Part shown: positions 48,625 to 58,430 of the stretch, piece by piece
Position numbering within the stretch: position 1 is the first letter of the stretch
How the letters are laid out: the number at the start of each line of letters is the position of its first letter
NCBI RefSeq assembly: GCF_029227915.1
Contig: NC_079888.1
Coordinates: 12,319,001 to 12,383,000 of the forward strand
DNA: 64,000 bases
Source of the DNA: Hydractinia symbiolongicarpus
Lineage: Eukaryota; Cnidaria; Hydrozoa; Anthoathecata; Hydractiniidae
Reading direction: 5' to 3'
Notes under the pieces: generated by a model
Seen by the model: the letters and a program-made list of their open reading frames with translations, nothing else
The model's database searches: none
Told to the model about the DNA's origin: nothing
Program-made: the position numbers and the translations under genes

Positions 48625-49340
48625 ACATCAAGATCACGATTACCTAACCAACTAGATACTAACAAATCACAACTACCTAACCAACTAGATACTAACAAAT
48701 CACAAATACCTAACCAACTAGATACTAACAAATCACAACTACCTATCCACCGAGCTACTAGCAAATCAAAACTACCTAACCAACAAGATACTAACAAATC
48801 ACAACTACCTAACCAACTAGATACTAACAAATTACAACTAACTAACCAACAAGATACTAACAAATCACAAATACCTAACCAATTAGATACTAACAAATCA
48901 CAACTACCTATCCACCGAGCTACCAGCAAATCAAAACTACCTAACCAATTAGATACTAACAAATCACAACTACCTAACCACCGAGCTACCAGCAAATCAA
49001 AACTACCTAACCAACTAGATACTAACAAATCACAACTACCTGTCCACCGAGCTACCAGCAAATCAAAACTACCTAACCAACTAGATACTAACAAATCACA
49101 ACTACCTATCCACCGAGCTACCAGCAAATCAAAACTACCTAACCAATTAGATACTAACAAATCACAACTACCTGTCCACCGAGCTACCAGCAAATCAAAA
49201 CTACCTAACCAACTAGATACTAACAAATCACAACTACCTGTCCACCGAGCTACCAGCAAATAAAAACTACCTAACCAACTAGATGCTAACAAATCACAAC
49301 TCTCTAACCATCTAACTACCAACAAGTCACAACTACCTAA
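48625..49340. repeat. minisatellite, 33-bp unit, ~21 copies in alternating subtypes
   Basis: Two 33-bp subtypes alternate. Type A has AACTAGATACTAACAAATCA and type B has CACCGAGCTACCAGCAAATC, each followed by AAAACTACCTAAC or CACAACTACCTAAC. The right part is mostly a regular A-B dimer, the left part mostly type A. Because 33 is a multiple of three, a 235-codon frame is open on the minus strand (units like LLVSSWLGSCD and LLVARWTGSCD). I see no start context, signal or splice support, so I treat it as a minisatellite. Confidence 0.9.
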
Positions 49341-49355
49341 CCCGATAATAAGTTG

Positions 49356-49500
49356 TTTAAAGTTATTGGTTTTCTAAGGAAATTGGCAGGTTGTGAGGTC
49401 CTGTTTATTGTGAATGACGTTATTGCTGATGAAAGGGTGGATAAGAGGGGATTACTGTTGTTGGACAAGGTTTATTCAGCAATAACAACAAATATCCAAT
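49356..49500 (+). pseudogene. ATP: relic of a Polinton packaging ATPase (Walker B region)
   Basis: The plus strand encodes FKVIGFLRKLAGCEVLFIV, NDVIADERVDKRGLLLLDK. This aligns with the ATPase of the Polinton at 31 kb (LFEWIVKLSSLLAGTLFVID, DVIADESLDKRRQSLLKL), with a one- or two-residue insertion before the Walker B strand. Only about 45 residues are recognisable; the flanks do not match. It comes from a different, older insertion. Confidence 0.7.
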
Positions 49501-49686
49501 ATCAGCAGAAGATGTTTTTCATTTTAATTTCCATCAACGTTCCGATGTTAAAATTATTGACAAGGAAACTAGTGTATTTAATGGTTGGACATGTATTTTT
49601 AGGATGTTGAAAGAGAGTAAGCACTCGTGTTTGTACATTAAATCGGAGTTTCCGGTTGGTTCTTCGCTAATTTAATAAAATTCGTT

Positions 49687-49726
49687 GTAGGGTTAGGGTT
49701 AGGGTTAGCGTTAGGGTTAAGGTTAG
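49687..49726 (+). repeat. interstitial telomere-like tract (TTAGGG)n
   Basis: GTAGGGTTAGGGTTAGGGTT AGCGTTAGGGTTAAGGTTAG: about six units of the metazoan telomere repeat, with two variant units. It may be a double-strand-break repair scar or an old chromosome end. Confidence 0.9.
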
Positions 49727-50191
49727 TCTCAGCTTCATCTTATTTAACTAGTAGTTTTATATTATCAAAAACAAGACAAAAGGGAATTCCTCTTCACCGA
49801 ATTTTTTATTTTAATTTTTTACTCCAGAAGTAATAATTTGCGTGAAAGTGAACGAGTTATATCAAAACGAACATTCATCATTATCGTCTCGCAGTGCATG
49901 ACTGTGAGATCACAGGGTCAGCGAGCCATTTGTGTGGTTCTTAAATCTATGTGTGTGTTATGTGTTGTCAGGTCCCTGGCGCACGTCCTGTAAACCAAAA
50001 AAAACTTCGCCCCACTTCAGGGTGTACGCAATTGGATCCTCTGGGGTGCGAAGAATTTCTCCCACAAAATTAAACTTGTTAAAAAAATAGCAACAGGAGC
50101 AAGTGCATTGAGTCCAAAGCACTAATAACATCCTGGATATGGATAATTGCTCCTTGTGGGTTGCTAGCTCTAGTAGGAGTTTTGCATTTTT
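49727..50191. other. stretch without a recognised gene
   Basis: Nothing recognisable. Confidence 0.4.
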
Positions 50192-50506
50192 TTATTCAGC
50201 AGGTTGGTTTTCGGTTTTGATCTTTCCTCCTCGCTTAATATCATTCATCCCTTGCAGGCCTCTGTATGTTTTTGAAACACATGACTGAAAATATCTCAAA
50301 CAGCATCTACATATAATTTTCCTGCTGCCATGAATGTTTACTTGAGATGAGACAAGTGCTGTAAGTTTTAATCCAACCATAATGTCCAGATATGTATAGT
50401 GGGTCAAACGCGTCTTCGTTTCTTGTGAACTGTGATATAACTTGTATATTGATGTGGGTCCTTTGGTCGTGGATGAAGCGCTGAGATTACTGCGTACATA
50501 AAACAT
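50192..50506 (-). CDS. unassigned 104-aa ORF
   Basis: The frame from ATG 50506 has non-repetitive, coding-like composition (YLDIMVGLKLTALVSSQVNI, GSRKIICRCCLRYFQSCVSK) with a small Cys cluster. I do not recognise it. It lies 400 bp downstream of the Cys-repeat gene on the same strand and could be a mobile-element fragment or an exon. Confidence 0.25.
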   Translation of the reverse strand: MFYVRSNLSASSTTKGPTSIYKLYHSSQETKTRLTHYTYLDIMVGLKLTALVSSQVNIHGSRKIICRCCLRYFQSCVSKTYRGLQGMNDIKRGGKIKTENQPAE

Positions 50507-50904
50507 TTGTTGTCATCGTTTTTGACGTTTATTACGGGCTTTGTTGTCTTTAATTTTTTGTGGTGTTTTTCAGTTATGAATTTATTTAACTCTGCCGCAA
50601 ATATTATTGCAAGTGATTGAGGCTATACGTCGTGAGTTGCTGAACAAATTAGAATCAGTATCAGAGTTGCTTATTATTTATAAAGCCTTCTGCATTTACC
50701 AAACGGGATATTTTTCGCCATATAGAGCAAAATTAAGTTACGAAAATAAAAAAAATTTATTTTTTTATATTTTTGTTGCTGCAAAGAAAAAAGCACAAAT
50801 GTTATGTTGTATTATAATTAGTATTGTTTTCCTTTACCGCAGTTTCCCAAAATTACAATACTTTTACCTTATAATCAAATGTTTATAACTCTGATAAGAT
50901 TTTT
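50507..50904. other. intergenic, downstream of the Cys-repeat gene
   Basis: AT-rich; probably holds the 3' UTR of the minus-strand gene. No certain poly(A) signal was assigned. Confidence 0.4.
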
Positions 50905-51701
50905 TTAACCTCGATAATCTGGCTTGTAAGCTTTGTTCCCATACAATTTTCCATTGTCGCATCTGTAATCACTTGTGCGATAGATTAAGGATCCACAGTA
51001 ACCATAGTAATTTCGCTTGTACAAACGTCCAGCATGACAGATGTACACGTTTTGTCGGTAGACACGTCCACCACAGACTGCCCATACTGATTTATTGTAA
51101 CATCGTCCTTTCCAACACAGTTCAGTGCTTCGGTTGCAAACGTTCCGTTCACAGATTCTGTAAACTCGTCGAAGGTAGCAGGTTCCTTTAAAACAAAATT
51201 GAGATCGTCGGTTGCAAACATTGTTTCCACAGATTCGGTATGCACGTCTGTTGTAGCATCTTCCTCTGAAACAGAATTCGGCATTTTTGTTGCAAACATT
51301 GTTTCCACAGACTCGATATACTCTTCTGTTGTAGCATTTTCCTGTGAGACAGAATTCTTGACCTCGTTTGCAAACATTCCATCCACAGATGCTGTAGACT
51401 CGTCGGAGGTAGCAGGTTCCGTTGAAACAGAATTGACTTTTTCGGTTGCAGACATTGTTTTCACAAATGTTATAGACTCTTCTATGGTAACAAGTTCCTC
51501 TGAAACAGAATTGACTTTTTCGGTTGCAGACGTTTCGGTTTCCACATACTTGGTAGACGCTTTGAGCATATACGGTTGCTTTGAAACAGAAATGTGTTCG
51601 AATGTCATAGATGGCGTAACCACAGGCACGGTAGTATTTCTTCACGTAAAGTTTTCCACTATGGCAAAGATGTGTGTTGACATTGTATCCATATCCTCCA
51701 C
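50905..51701 (-). CDS. secreted Cys-repeat protein, exon 3 (26-residue four-Cys repeats)
   Basis: Acceptor TTATATTTAG precedes GTGGAGGATATGG (minus strand) and the frame ends at TAA 50905-50907. Two bases complete a Cys codon from exon 2. The exon encodes 264 residues made of about nine tandem units. Central units are 26 residues long with cysteines spaced C-X4-C-X6-C-X4-C, for example VYNICENNVCNRKSQFCFNG followed by TCYLRR. Six consecutive joints carry RR or a near variant (HRR, LRR, NRR, NRR, LRR, NKS). First and last units have fewer Cys and a GKLY ending. The product is strongly basic. I do not recognise a family. It could be a precursor cut at dibasic sites into small disulfide peptides, or an extracellular Cys-rich structural protein. 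Alternative frames are also open over much of it, but splice phase supports this one. Confidence 0.85.
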
Positions 51702-51848
51702 CTAAATATAAATAATTAGATTATTTTAAGCGGTAATATATTGTATGAGAAAATGATTGTTATTGACACCATTTTCGCTTCTTTCGATTTTTGAATTCGC
51801 TCTTGTATGCTAAAATCAATTAAGTATATTTTTAATTTAGTTACTCAC

Positions 51849-52109
51849 AGTTATGTTTCCCAGCTCCAAGATGTCTGCTTCCAAGATGTCCATTTCCAAG
51901 ATGTCCATTTCCAAGATGTCCATTTCCAAGGTGTCCATTTCCAAGATGTCCATTTCCAAGATGTCCATTTCCAAGATGCCCTCCATGATGTCCAACGCCT
52001 GTATAACCGTAACTGGGATCTTCTACATCAAATTCATCTTCAAATTGTTCTTCAGCAAGTGCTAAGGCACTGATACCAACAAATGCAATTAATAAATACA
52101 GCTTCATGT
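51849..52109 (-). CDS. secreted Cys-repeat protein, exon 2 (signal peptide, acidic part, GHLGN repeats)
   Basis: Acceptor TATATTTCAG precedes ACATGAAGCTG, with ATG at 52107. The exon ends at AACATAACT before donor GTGAGTAA (minus strand). It encodes a clear signal peptide, MKLYLLIAFVGISALALA, then an acidic stretch (EEQFEDEFDVEDPS), then about seven GHLGN pentapeptides and HLGAGKHNC. Together with exon 3 the CDS is 1056 nt, 351 residues. The acidic segment before a basic repeat region is typical of precursors that hold cationic peptides inactive. The His-rich repeats could bind metal. Both are inferences. The 15-bp unit (GGAAATGGACATCTT) varies in number between the two gene copies. Confidence 0.9.
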
Positions 52110-52222
52110 CTGAAATATAAAATGGTAACTTAAATGAGTAAACTGGACCTCTAATTTAAAAGGGTATGAATTGAACATTTAAATGTTTGAAATTTTTGGG
52201 GAGAATAAAGAAGAACTCTTAC

Positions 52223-52262
52223 CGACTCTTTGTTCTGTGTCTGTCCTGCAGTGAACAAGTGA
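52223..52262 (-). other. noncoding first exon (5' UTR) of the Cys-repeat gene
   Basis: Minus strand: ...CAGAACAAAGAGTCG then donor GTAAGAGTT at 52222. The same sequence and donor are kept in the inverted copy (62872/62873). The start is estimated from the TATA box; the ATG lies in exon 2. Confidence 0.65.
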
Positions 52263-52287
52263 TGGCTGAATGTTGTAAATTTGCTCT

Positions 52288-52295
52288 CTTTTATA
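52288..52295 (-). promoter_or_regulatory. TATA box of the Cys-repeat gene
   Basis: TATAAAAG within GTATAGTATAAAAGAGAGCA on the minus strand, conserved in the inverted copy at 62800. A start site 25-30 bp downstream would fall near 52260, just before the noncoding exon. Confidence 0.7.
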
Positions 52296-52640
52296 CTATA
52301 CAGTGTGCGTAAGAGTGGGCGGGGAACACGTGTTTGGTTAAATGCCATGGTTTAATTCAGCGTGAGATTTCATAATAGTCCAATGCAACGTGCTTTTGAG
52401 AAATAAATCGTCTTCTAATATCAAACATATCAAATGCAATCGCTAAGATAAAGTAATTTGCTCTGGTGATTTTGAAGCGGATATTGCAATTAAGTCGTGT
52501 GTGAAATTGCCTTCTAAGAATATGGCTGCTTAGTAAAAACTAGGCAATCATTTCTAACAAGCTCTTACCAAGGTTTCATTAGAAAATAAGTTGACATGTT
52601 ATCTATGATTCAAATTAATATTGACATTTTTATATCAGAA
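52296..52640 (-). repeat. upstream arm of the inverted duplication
   Basis: Similarity to the plus strand at about 62480-62790 extends upstream of the TATA box: GCACGTTGCATTGGA, the CTCACGCT-AAT-AACCATGGCATT block and, more loosely, the GCCATATT/CTAAGCAGCCA block. The unit was therefore duplicated with its promoter. Confidence 0.6.
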
Positions 52641-54717
52641 ATGTTATTTATTAGTTTAGTTTAGTTTGCCTTGTAATTGGTTATTTCAGTAGAATAATCC
52701 CTGCCGTTGTCTGTCTGTCGGCCATAACGAGATAAATGAGCTAAAAATAACAAATGCAATTTTTATCGACTGTGATGCGACGGCAAATTTCCGTAAAATT
52801 TCCAAGCTAGAACAACGTCGTGGTACGGAAACACAAAATACGATATATAAAAGACGGCGACCCCGTGGATTTTTCCACTTTGACCGACTATATTATATTA
52901 TAATATTATATTATAATGCTTGTTAAAATTGTAGCTGGGAAAAGCGATGGGTGAGTTCCTGTGCGTATTTCCACTGGTGGGTATATCACAAGTTTTCTTT
53001 GTATCCGTAACAGGTTTTCTAAAAGTATTCGCATTAGAACATTCATTGATGCAAACAAACTAAAAAGAAATTTCTGTGCTTAAAAAAATTATTCCTTTCT
53101 GTAACTTTCGAACTATTTTTCTCTCACGGATAATAGATGCTAATTGTTACAGCTACGCCAAAAAAACTGACAAAATCCTTAAAAAAAATTTTAAGGGTTG
53201 AACTGCCATATCTCCTAAGGACCAGGTTAAGTGTTTTGTATGATTGGGTTACCCAACTGTACCAAATATGAGCAGTCTCGGTCTTGTCCTCAGTCATTTT
53301 GAAAAGTTGGTTAAAGAAGGTTAAGGTTTGGCAAGAACTCTGAGCAAATGTTACGAACCGCTTTATATGTAGTATTTACCGAAGTTGTACAAATATTTTT
53401 GTTTTTGCACCATACAGAAAATTGTTTTATCTCAATCTATGGAGATAAAAAGAGACGGAATTAAGAAAGGAACCCCAATCTATAAAGTTCAAGCAAAGAT
53501 AAACGAATAATAATATAAACACCGACAAGACAAACTGATACAATATCTTCATCTACTTTTTTCTTTATGAAATATATATAACTACCAATGGTGAACATAA
53601 ATTACAATAAAAGCAGATTTCCATGCAATTTTTTGCTCCCCTCTCTCTATCTCGAAATATGAGGGAAAGGTTCTTCTTTGAAAAAAACAATTCTAGTACA
53701 AATATGTAAGATTTTACTATTGTAGAACAGTGCAGTGTACATGGTTGACCTTTATTAAAATTCTTACACCATCACACGTGGTCATCCTTTATCACAAAAC
53801 TGGCATAGTTACATCTATAAAATACTACCTCCAATAGACCTCTCTCGAATTTCCTAATTATGCCAAACTCAATTAAAGAGGTTGGTACTAAAAATGATTG
53901 TCATCCCTAACTTCTTACAAAAGGTAGAACAAAAAACATCATTTCGCACATAGTTCTGTTCGTTGTGCCTCAATTGCGAGGTAAAAGTTACGGTCAAAGA
54001 AACGAGTCTTCAAATGTAAATAAAGTCCAACCAGAATAACATATTGCTAAAAAAATTCGGTTTTGTCATAATAATTTGATTTTCGATCTGAATAATAGCA
54101 TAAAACCATTATAAAATTTCAGATGACGTCATAATTATAATAATTTAGGAAATTCGAGAAAGGTGTATTACAGGAATTATGTACAGTTACGCTAATCAAA
54201 ATATTTTGGAGATTAATAATCTTTACAGCAGAAAAGTGTGTTGCAGACGGAAAAATTGAAAATATTTCATAAAAAAAATATTAGGAAAAGACACTGGAAT
54301 TGCATATTTTTAGTCAATTAAATTTACCCAAAATTTTTCTTGGTAAATCTCCGAAATGTATATCGATCGCACATGTACAATGAGATGAGTAACGAACCAT
54401 GTAACTAAAAAAGAACAGAGCTAGCACTGTGCAGTTGCTCGCTCGTAATCTCTATTCTAGCATCATTTATTTATCAAAATCCTTTTTTTTTTTACTCTAC
54501 TATTGCTGTATTGTTAATTTTACCACGTGAAGAACCCCATTAACATTGATTTGCATTGGAATTTAATAGATCTTAAATAGCTGATGAAGTTTAGTGGCTA
54601 ACTAAGTTTACGGCATAATTGCGATGTTACTAATTTTAACAAAGTGCTGTGAAACTTAAAAACCCGCAATAGCGTGGTGATTTCCGGTTTTTCTTTTATA
54701 ACTAAATCTCAAGAGAC
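52641..54717. other. stretch without a recognised gene; one reverse SINE-like copy
   Basis: At about 52690-52890 lies a minus-oriented copy of the CCCGTGGA repeat of 46.4 kb (GACGGCGACCCCGTGGATTT, TTCCAC). Otherwise AT-rich, with no supported genes. Confidence 0.5.
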
Positions 54718-55168
54718 GATTCCCCAATTACGTAAGGCGCGTAGCGCCGCAATGTAATTGAGGTTTTATGAATATAAAATTGAAATACGATTTAATATTG
54801 GATAATCGAGCCCATTCTCGCGAATAATGGCACCCTGGGTGAAGCTAATGTTACAATTAAGAACCAAATAAAAAACGTTGATAAAATGCTATGTTCTACA
54901 AATACAAATATTACAAAAGCATGTCGTCAATAAAAACCAAGTGTACGACTTCGAACAGACGACAGGTCTGCCACAGGTTTCACCTTCTATAGTTTGAACG
55001 ATTACCTAACAAGATAAAGGGAAGAAATCATGCATTAGGTTGTCTATTTGAAGCATCGGGCTGGTGAGGGGGGGGGGGGGGGCAATATTAAATCGTATTT
55101 CAATTTTATATTCATAAAACCTCAATTACATTGTGGCGCTACGCGCCTTACGTAATTGGGGAATTTTA
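54718..55168. mobile_element. TIR element (about 450 bp) adjoining the DIRS element
   Basis: The first 83 bp (starting ATTCCCCAATTACGTAAGGC) and the last 83 bp are near-perfect inverted complements, each ending inside at CGATTTAATATT. Between them lies about 285 bp without coding capacity, ending in a 15-base G run (55068-55082). The inner left junction continues GGATAATCGAGCCCATTCTC, which resembles the DIRS terminal repeat next door. The two elements therefore share ancestry or were built from one another. The right end abuts the DIRS terminal repeat directly. Confidence 0.75.
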
Positions 55169-55257
55169 TTTCATATAAAATTTCCATACGATTTAATATT
55201 GGATAATCAAGCCCATTCTGCCTCATAATGGCACCCCGAATGCCGCTCTGCCTTAGT

Positions 55258-56511
55258 TCAAAGCTTATTTTCAAACACTTTGTCCTGGTATATTTTAGCC
55301 TTATTCAAAATAGGTCTATGATAATGTTTTTGCCAGGTTGAAGATTTTGAAGACCATTGTCTCCGATCAAGTATACTTTCCAGGGACAAACCTTTGCTTT
55401 AGATGAAAATGCTGATCGACAGGAGTGTGCCGTGAAAAGTTTGATGTCTACCCCTGCGTTTTTAACTATAGTCTTGATCCAACCTGCAATAGTACTGCGA
55501 ACCACTTCACGATAAGGTTTTACTGGACTTAGTAGCAATTGACATTGCCGGTTACAACGCCAACCCTGGGATCTTACAATGTATCGGTTGAAGCAAGAAA
55601 CAATGCACAATTTTTTGTTCTCTGAAAGCTCATGATACTCAATTTTTGGTGGGGGGACTCCCTTTTTTCCGAGTTTTTGTTCTCTCAAAAAGTTCAAAAA
55701 TATACGAAGTTTGTGTTCTAACCATGTAGCGGATATCTAATAGTTTCAGTTCTGATCCTCTGGAAGCTGAACATAATGTCAACAACATGACAATTTTTAA
55801 AACTAATAGGCGATCTGTTAGATGTTCTTTTTCCGAAAAATTTTCTAAATAAGATAAGACCTGTTGAACATCCCACACAAACACAAATCTGGGTTGTTGA
55901 GGTCTCTTATTTGCCACACCGGTGGTTAATTCACACACCCTCGGATGTTTGCCTACATAAAAATCATCAATAGGGGCATGAAATGCAGAGATAGCTGATT
56001 TGTATCCATTAATAGTGCTATACTGAAACCCTTGTTCGAACATTTCAGCTAAAAAATTTAAAATATAATTCAAAGAACATTTAACGGGATCAACTTGTTG
56101 TTGACCACACCAGCTAGCCCACTTTTTCCAGGACGATTCGTAATTAGAGAGTGTGCCCTCTGTTCTGGCACTTGTGATAAGCTCTGCAGCTTTTCCTGAT
56201 ATTCCCTCACCCTCCAAAATTTTCCTGAAATTGTACAAGCCACCAGCCTCAAAATTCGGTTTTCCAGAAGTGGATGGCTCTTTCCCTGAGAGTTTGTTAA
56301 AAGTGACAAGCTTTGTGGCAGGAGTGGAGGATTGGTCACTAGCATTTCTAGGAGAGGACCATACCACGTCTGTGTTTGCCAAACAGGAGTTATCCAAATC
56401 ATACACACTTTTTTCCTTCGGACCTTGGCTAACACTCTCCCTATTAAGGAAAACGGAGGAAATGCATACGGGTAATGGTTCCCCAACGGTTGTTGTATGG
56501 ATGCAATGCAT
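55258..56511 (-). pseudogene. DIRS tyrosine recombinase, frameshifted
   Basis: The recombinase integrates circular element DNA. Minus-strand domains: an N-terminal SAM-like part (TSARTEGTLSNYESSWKKWA, YKSAISAFHAP), then the catalytic part with Arg in LCSASRGSELKLLD, and, after a frame change near 55665, KLFTAHSCRSAFSSKA, which supplies the HxxR pair. A second frame change near 55365 puts the last part, with the expected Tyr region (WQKHYHRPI), in another frame that ends at TGA 55258-55260. The active-site set R, HxxR, Y is thus present but split over three frames. Confidence 0.85.
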
Positions 56512-57166
56512 CCACCGCTAAGCAACCTTGGTCTGGTTTCCAAAACATGTAACTCGGTACCTGATGAAAAAGTCTTGATGCAAAGAGGTCTACGTCTGGT
56601 GTGCCCCACCTTTTGCATAGAGTCTTGAATATTCGAGGATCTAGAAGCCATTCGCTCGAGTCCACAAAGTTCCTGGACATCCAGTCTGCCTTCACATTCA
56701 GCTTCCCTGGTAGATGTTCTGCTGTAATTGTGATCTCCTTGGATAATAGAAAAGTCCACAGGTCTTTCGATAACTGAATCAAGCGAGGGTCCCTGGTGCC
56801 CCCCATTTTCATTATATAAGCTAGCGCTGTCATATTGTCTATTTGGAAGTGAATATGTTCTAGGGGCATCATTTTGTAGAAAGTTAGCGTAGCTAGATAG
56901 ACCGCTTTTAATTCTAAGATGTTGATGTGAAGGTTGGATTCTTGCAGAGACCATTGCCCCCCTATATTCCTTCCCTGACAAACTGCTCCCCAACCTTGTT
57001 TGGATGCATCTGCTTGGATTATTTTCCCTGGAGGGATTTTAATAATGATTTTCCCTGGGTCAGTGCCAAATTGTTCCGCCACCACCGGATTTCCCATAGA
57101 GCCTGAGGGTCTAAATGAACAACTGCCTGGTAACTTTTGTTTAATTGTAAAGCTTTTATCAAGCAC
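56444..57166 (-). CDS. DIRS RNase H domain
   Basis: RNase H removes the RNA strand during reverse transcription. Seen: IIQADASKQGWGAV with the first Asp; HINILELKAVYLA with the Glu; HFQIDNMTALAYIMKMGG with the second Asp; and KLNVKADWMSR with the last Asp. All four catalytic acids are in place. A C-terminal extension (DVDLFASRLFHQVPSYMFWK) matches the region often found after RNase H in DIRS and Ngaro elements. It overlaps the start of the recombinase frame and the end of the RT frame, so the two junctions were originally continuous or frame-shifted. Confidence 0.85.
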   Translation of the reverse strand: MLDKSFTIKQKLPGSCSFRPSGSMGNPVVAEQFGTDPGKIIIKIPPGKIIQADASKQGWGAVCQGRNIGGQWSLQESNLHINILELKAVYLATLTFYKMMPLEHIHFQIDNMTALAYIMKMGGTRDPRLIQLSKDLWTFLLSKEITITAEHLPGKLNVKADWMSRNFVDSSEWLLDPRIFKTLCKRWGTPDVDLFASRLFHQVPSYMFWKPDQGCLAVDALHPYNNRWGTITRMHFLRFP

Positions 57167-58430
57167 TTTTGCGTATATCTTATCTGTAAGTTTCCTGGAA
57201 TGACCGCTGGGGAGGTTGAGGATAGTTTGCCCACCAGACTATTCAGTTCCCACACAGTCGTTGAGGGTTTTGTCAGTACCTCTTTGCATTTCTCCTCTAT
57301 TCTTTTCACTTTTTCTTGGGGCGAGTTCATGCTCATGTTCACTGAATTTATCTCTACACCCAGGAAATCTATTTTTTGAACTGGATCCAGAATAGACTTG
57401 GGCAAATTGATGATAAATCCCAAATTTTGTAGAAGAAAAATGAGAGTATCTCTTGCATGAAACAATTTTTCCCTCGACTGGCTTAAAAGCAACATGTCGT
57501 CTAAATAAATGATTACTCGAACATTGATTTTTGTAAAATTGAAATTGGAATTTTCATCAATTTGGTGAATATCCGTGGAGCAGGCCCCAGTCCGAAACAC
57601 ATGCAGAGGAATTCGTAGAAGCTTCCTTGCCACTGGAACCGTACATATTTTCTTGACCTCTGATGAAGTGGGACACAAAAATAAGCATCTGTCAGGTCTA
57701 TTTTGCACATATAATCCCCTTCCTGTATTATTTCCTGTATCAGATGAAGTCCCTCCATTTTGAAATGATGGTAAGGTACAAACTTGTTCAGATATTTCAA
57801 ATTTATCACAGGTCTGTTCCCCCCCATCCTTCTTGGGAACTAGAAATACATTGCTCAAAAACTCCCCTTTTACATGACTTATAGACTGAATGGCGCCCTT
57901 CACCAGAATGCTCTCCACCTCCTCGTTCACTAGAGCAACTCCCTTCTGATTCGTTCGGAAGTTCTGAGGTATTTTTTGTTGTTTTGGTTGTTCCATGAAA
58001 AGAATCCTGAGACATACTCCAAAATTTCTGGGTCTTTTGTTAGTATTTCCCAGTTGTCTACAAAAAATTTTAGTCTTCCTGCCAATGGGTAATTGATATT
58101 TTCGAGACTCAGCGTTTTGTTCTTGGGAAACAAATGCCTCACTGAGGGATGAACGTGTTGCAGAATCCTTAAAGGAATTATTTCTGGAAATTTCAGGTTT
58201 ATTGCTCTCAATGGAGTCAACCTGGTGAAGGTCTCCCTCAAATTTTGATTTCTTACCTCCAAGTCTTGGAAAACTTGTCTGCTTGAAGTTACTGGTTTGT
58301 TGTTGGTTGTGGCGTGGGGCCGGCTTGAAACGACCCCATTGTTTTTTGTCCAATGAGGGCTTCCCTCGAAAGGGCCGTTTGAAACTGTTTGTTGTTGAAG
58401 TCGATGATGAGGACTTTCTTGCCAAACCAT
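57019..58430 (-). pseudogene. DIRS reverse transcriptase, spread over frames
   Basis: The polymerase motifs occur in order but in more than one frame. 57930-58430 holds LAGRLKFFVDNWEILTKDPE, the N-terminal DIRS RT block. Next, FLSNVFLVPKKDGG lies in the gag frame near 57840. 57513-57827 has NRPVINLKYLNKFV, CKIDLTDAYFCVPLH with the first catalytic Asp, and FLCMCFGLGPAPRIFTKL. Back in the gag frame come VRVIIYLDDMLLLSQS with the DD pair and KIDFLGVEINS. At least three frame changes are needed to read it through. Confidence 0.85.

Noticed and set aside
52151-52348. 65-residue and 72-residue similar ORFs upstream of the two Cys-repeat genes
   Set aside because: They span the TATA box, the noncoding exon and its splice donor; similarity reflects the duplicated promoter, not a protein.
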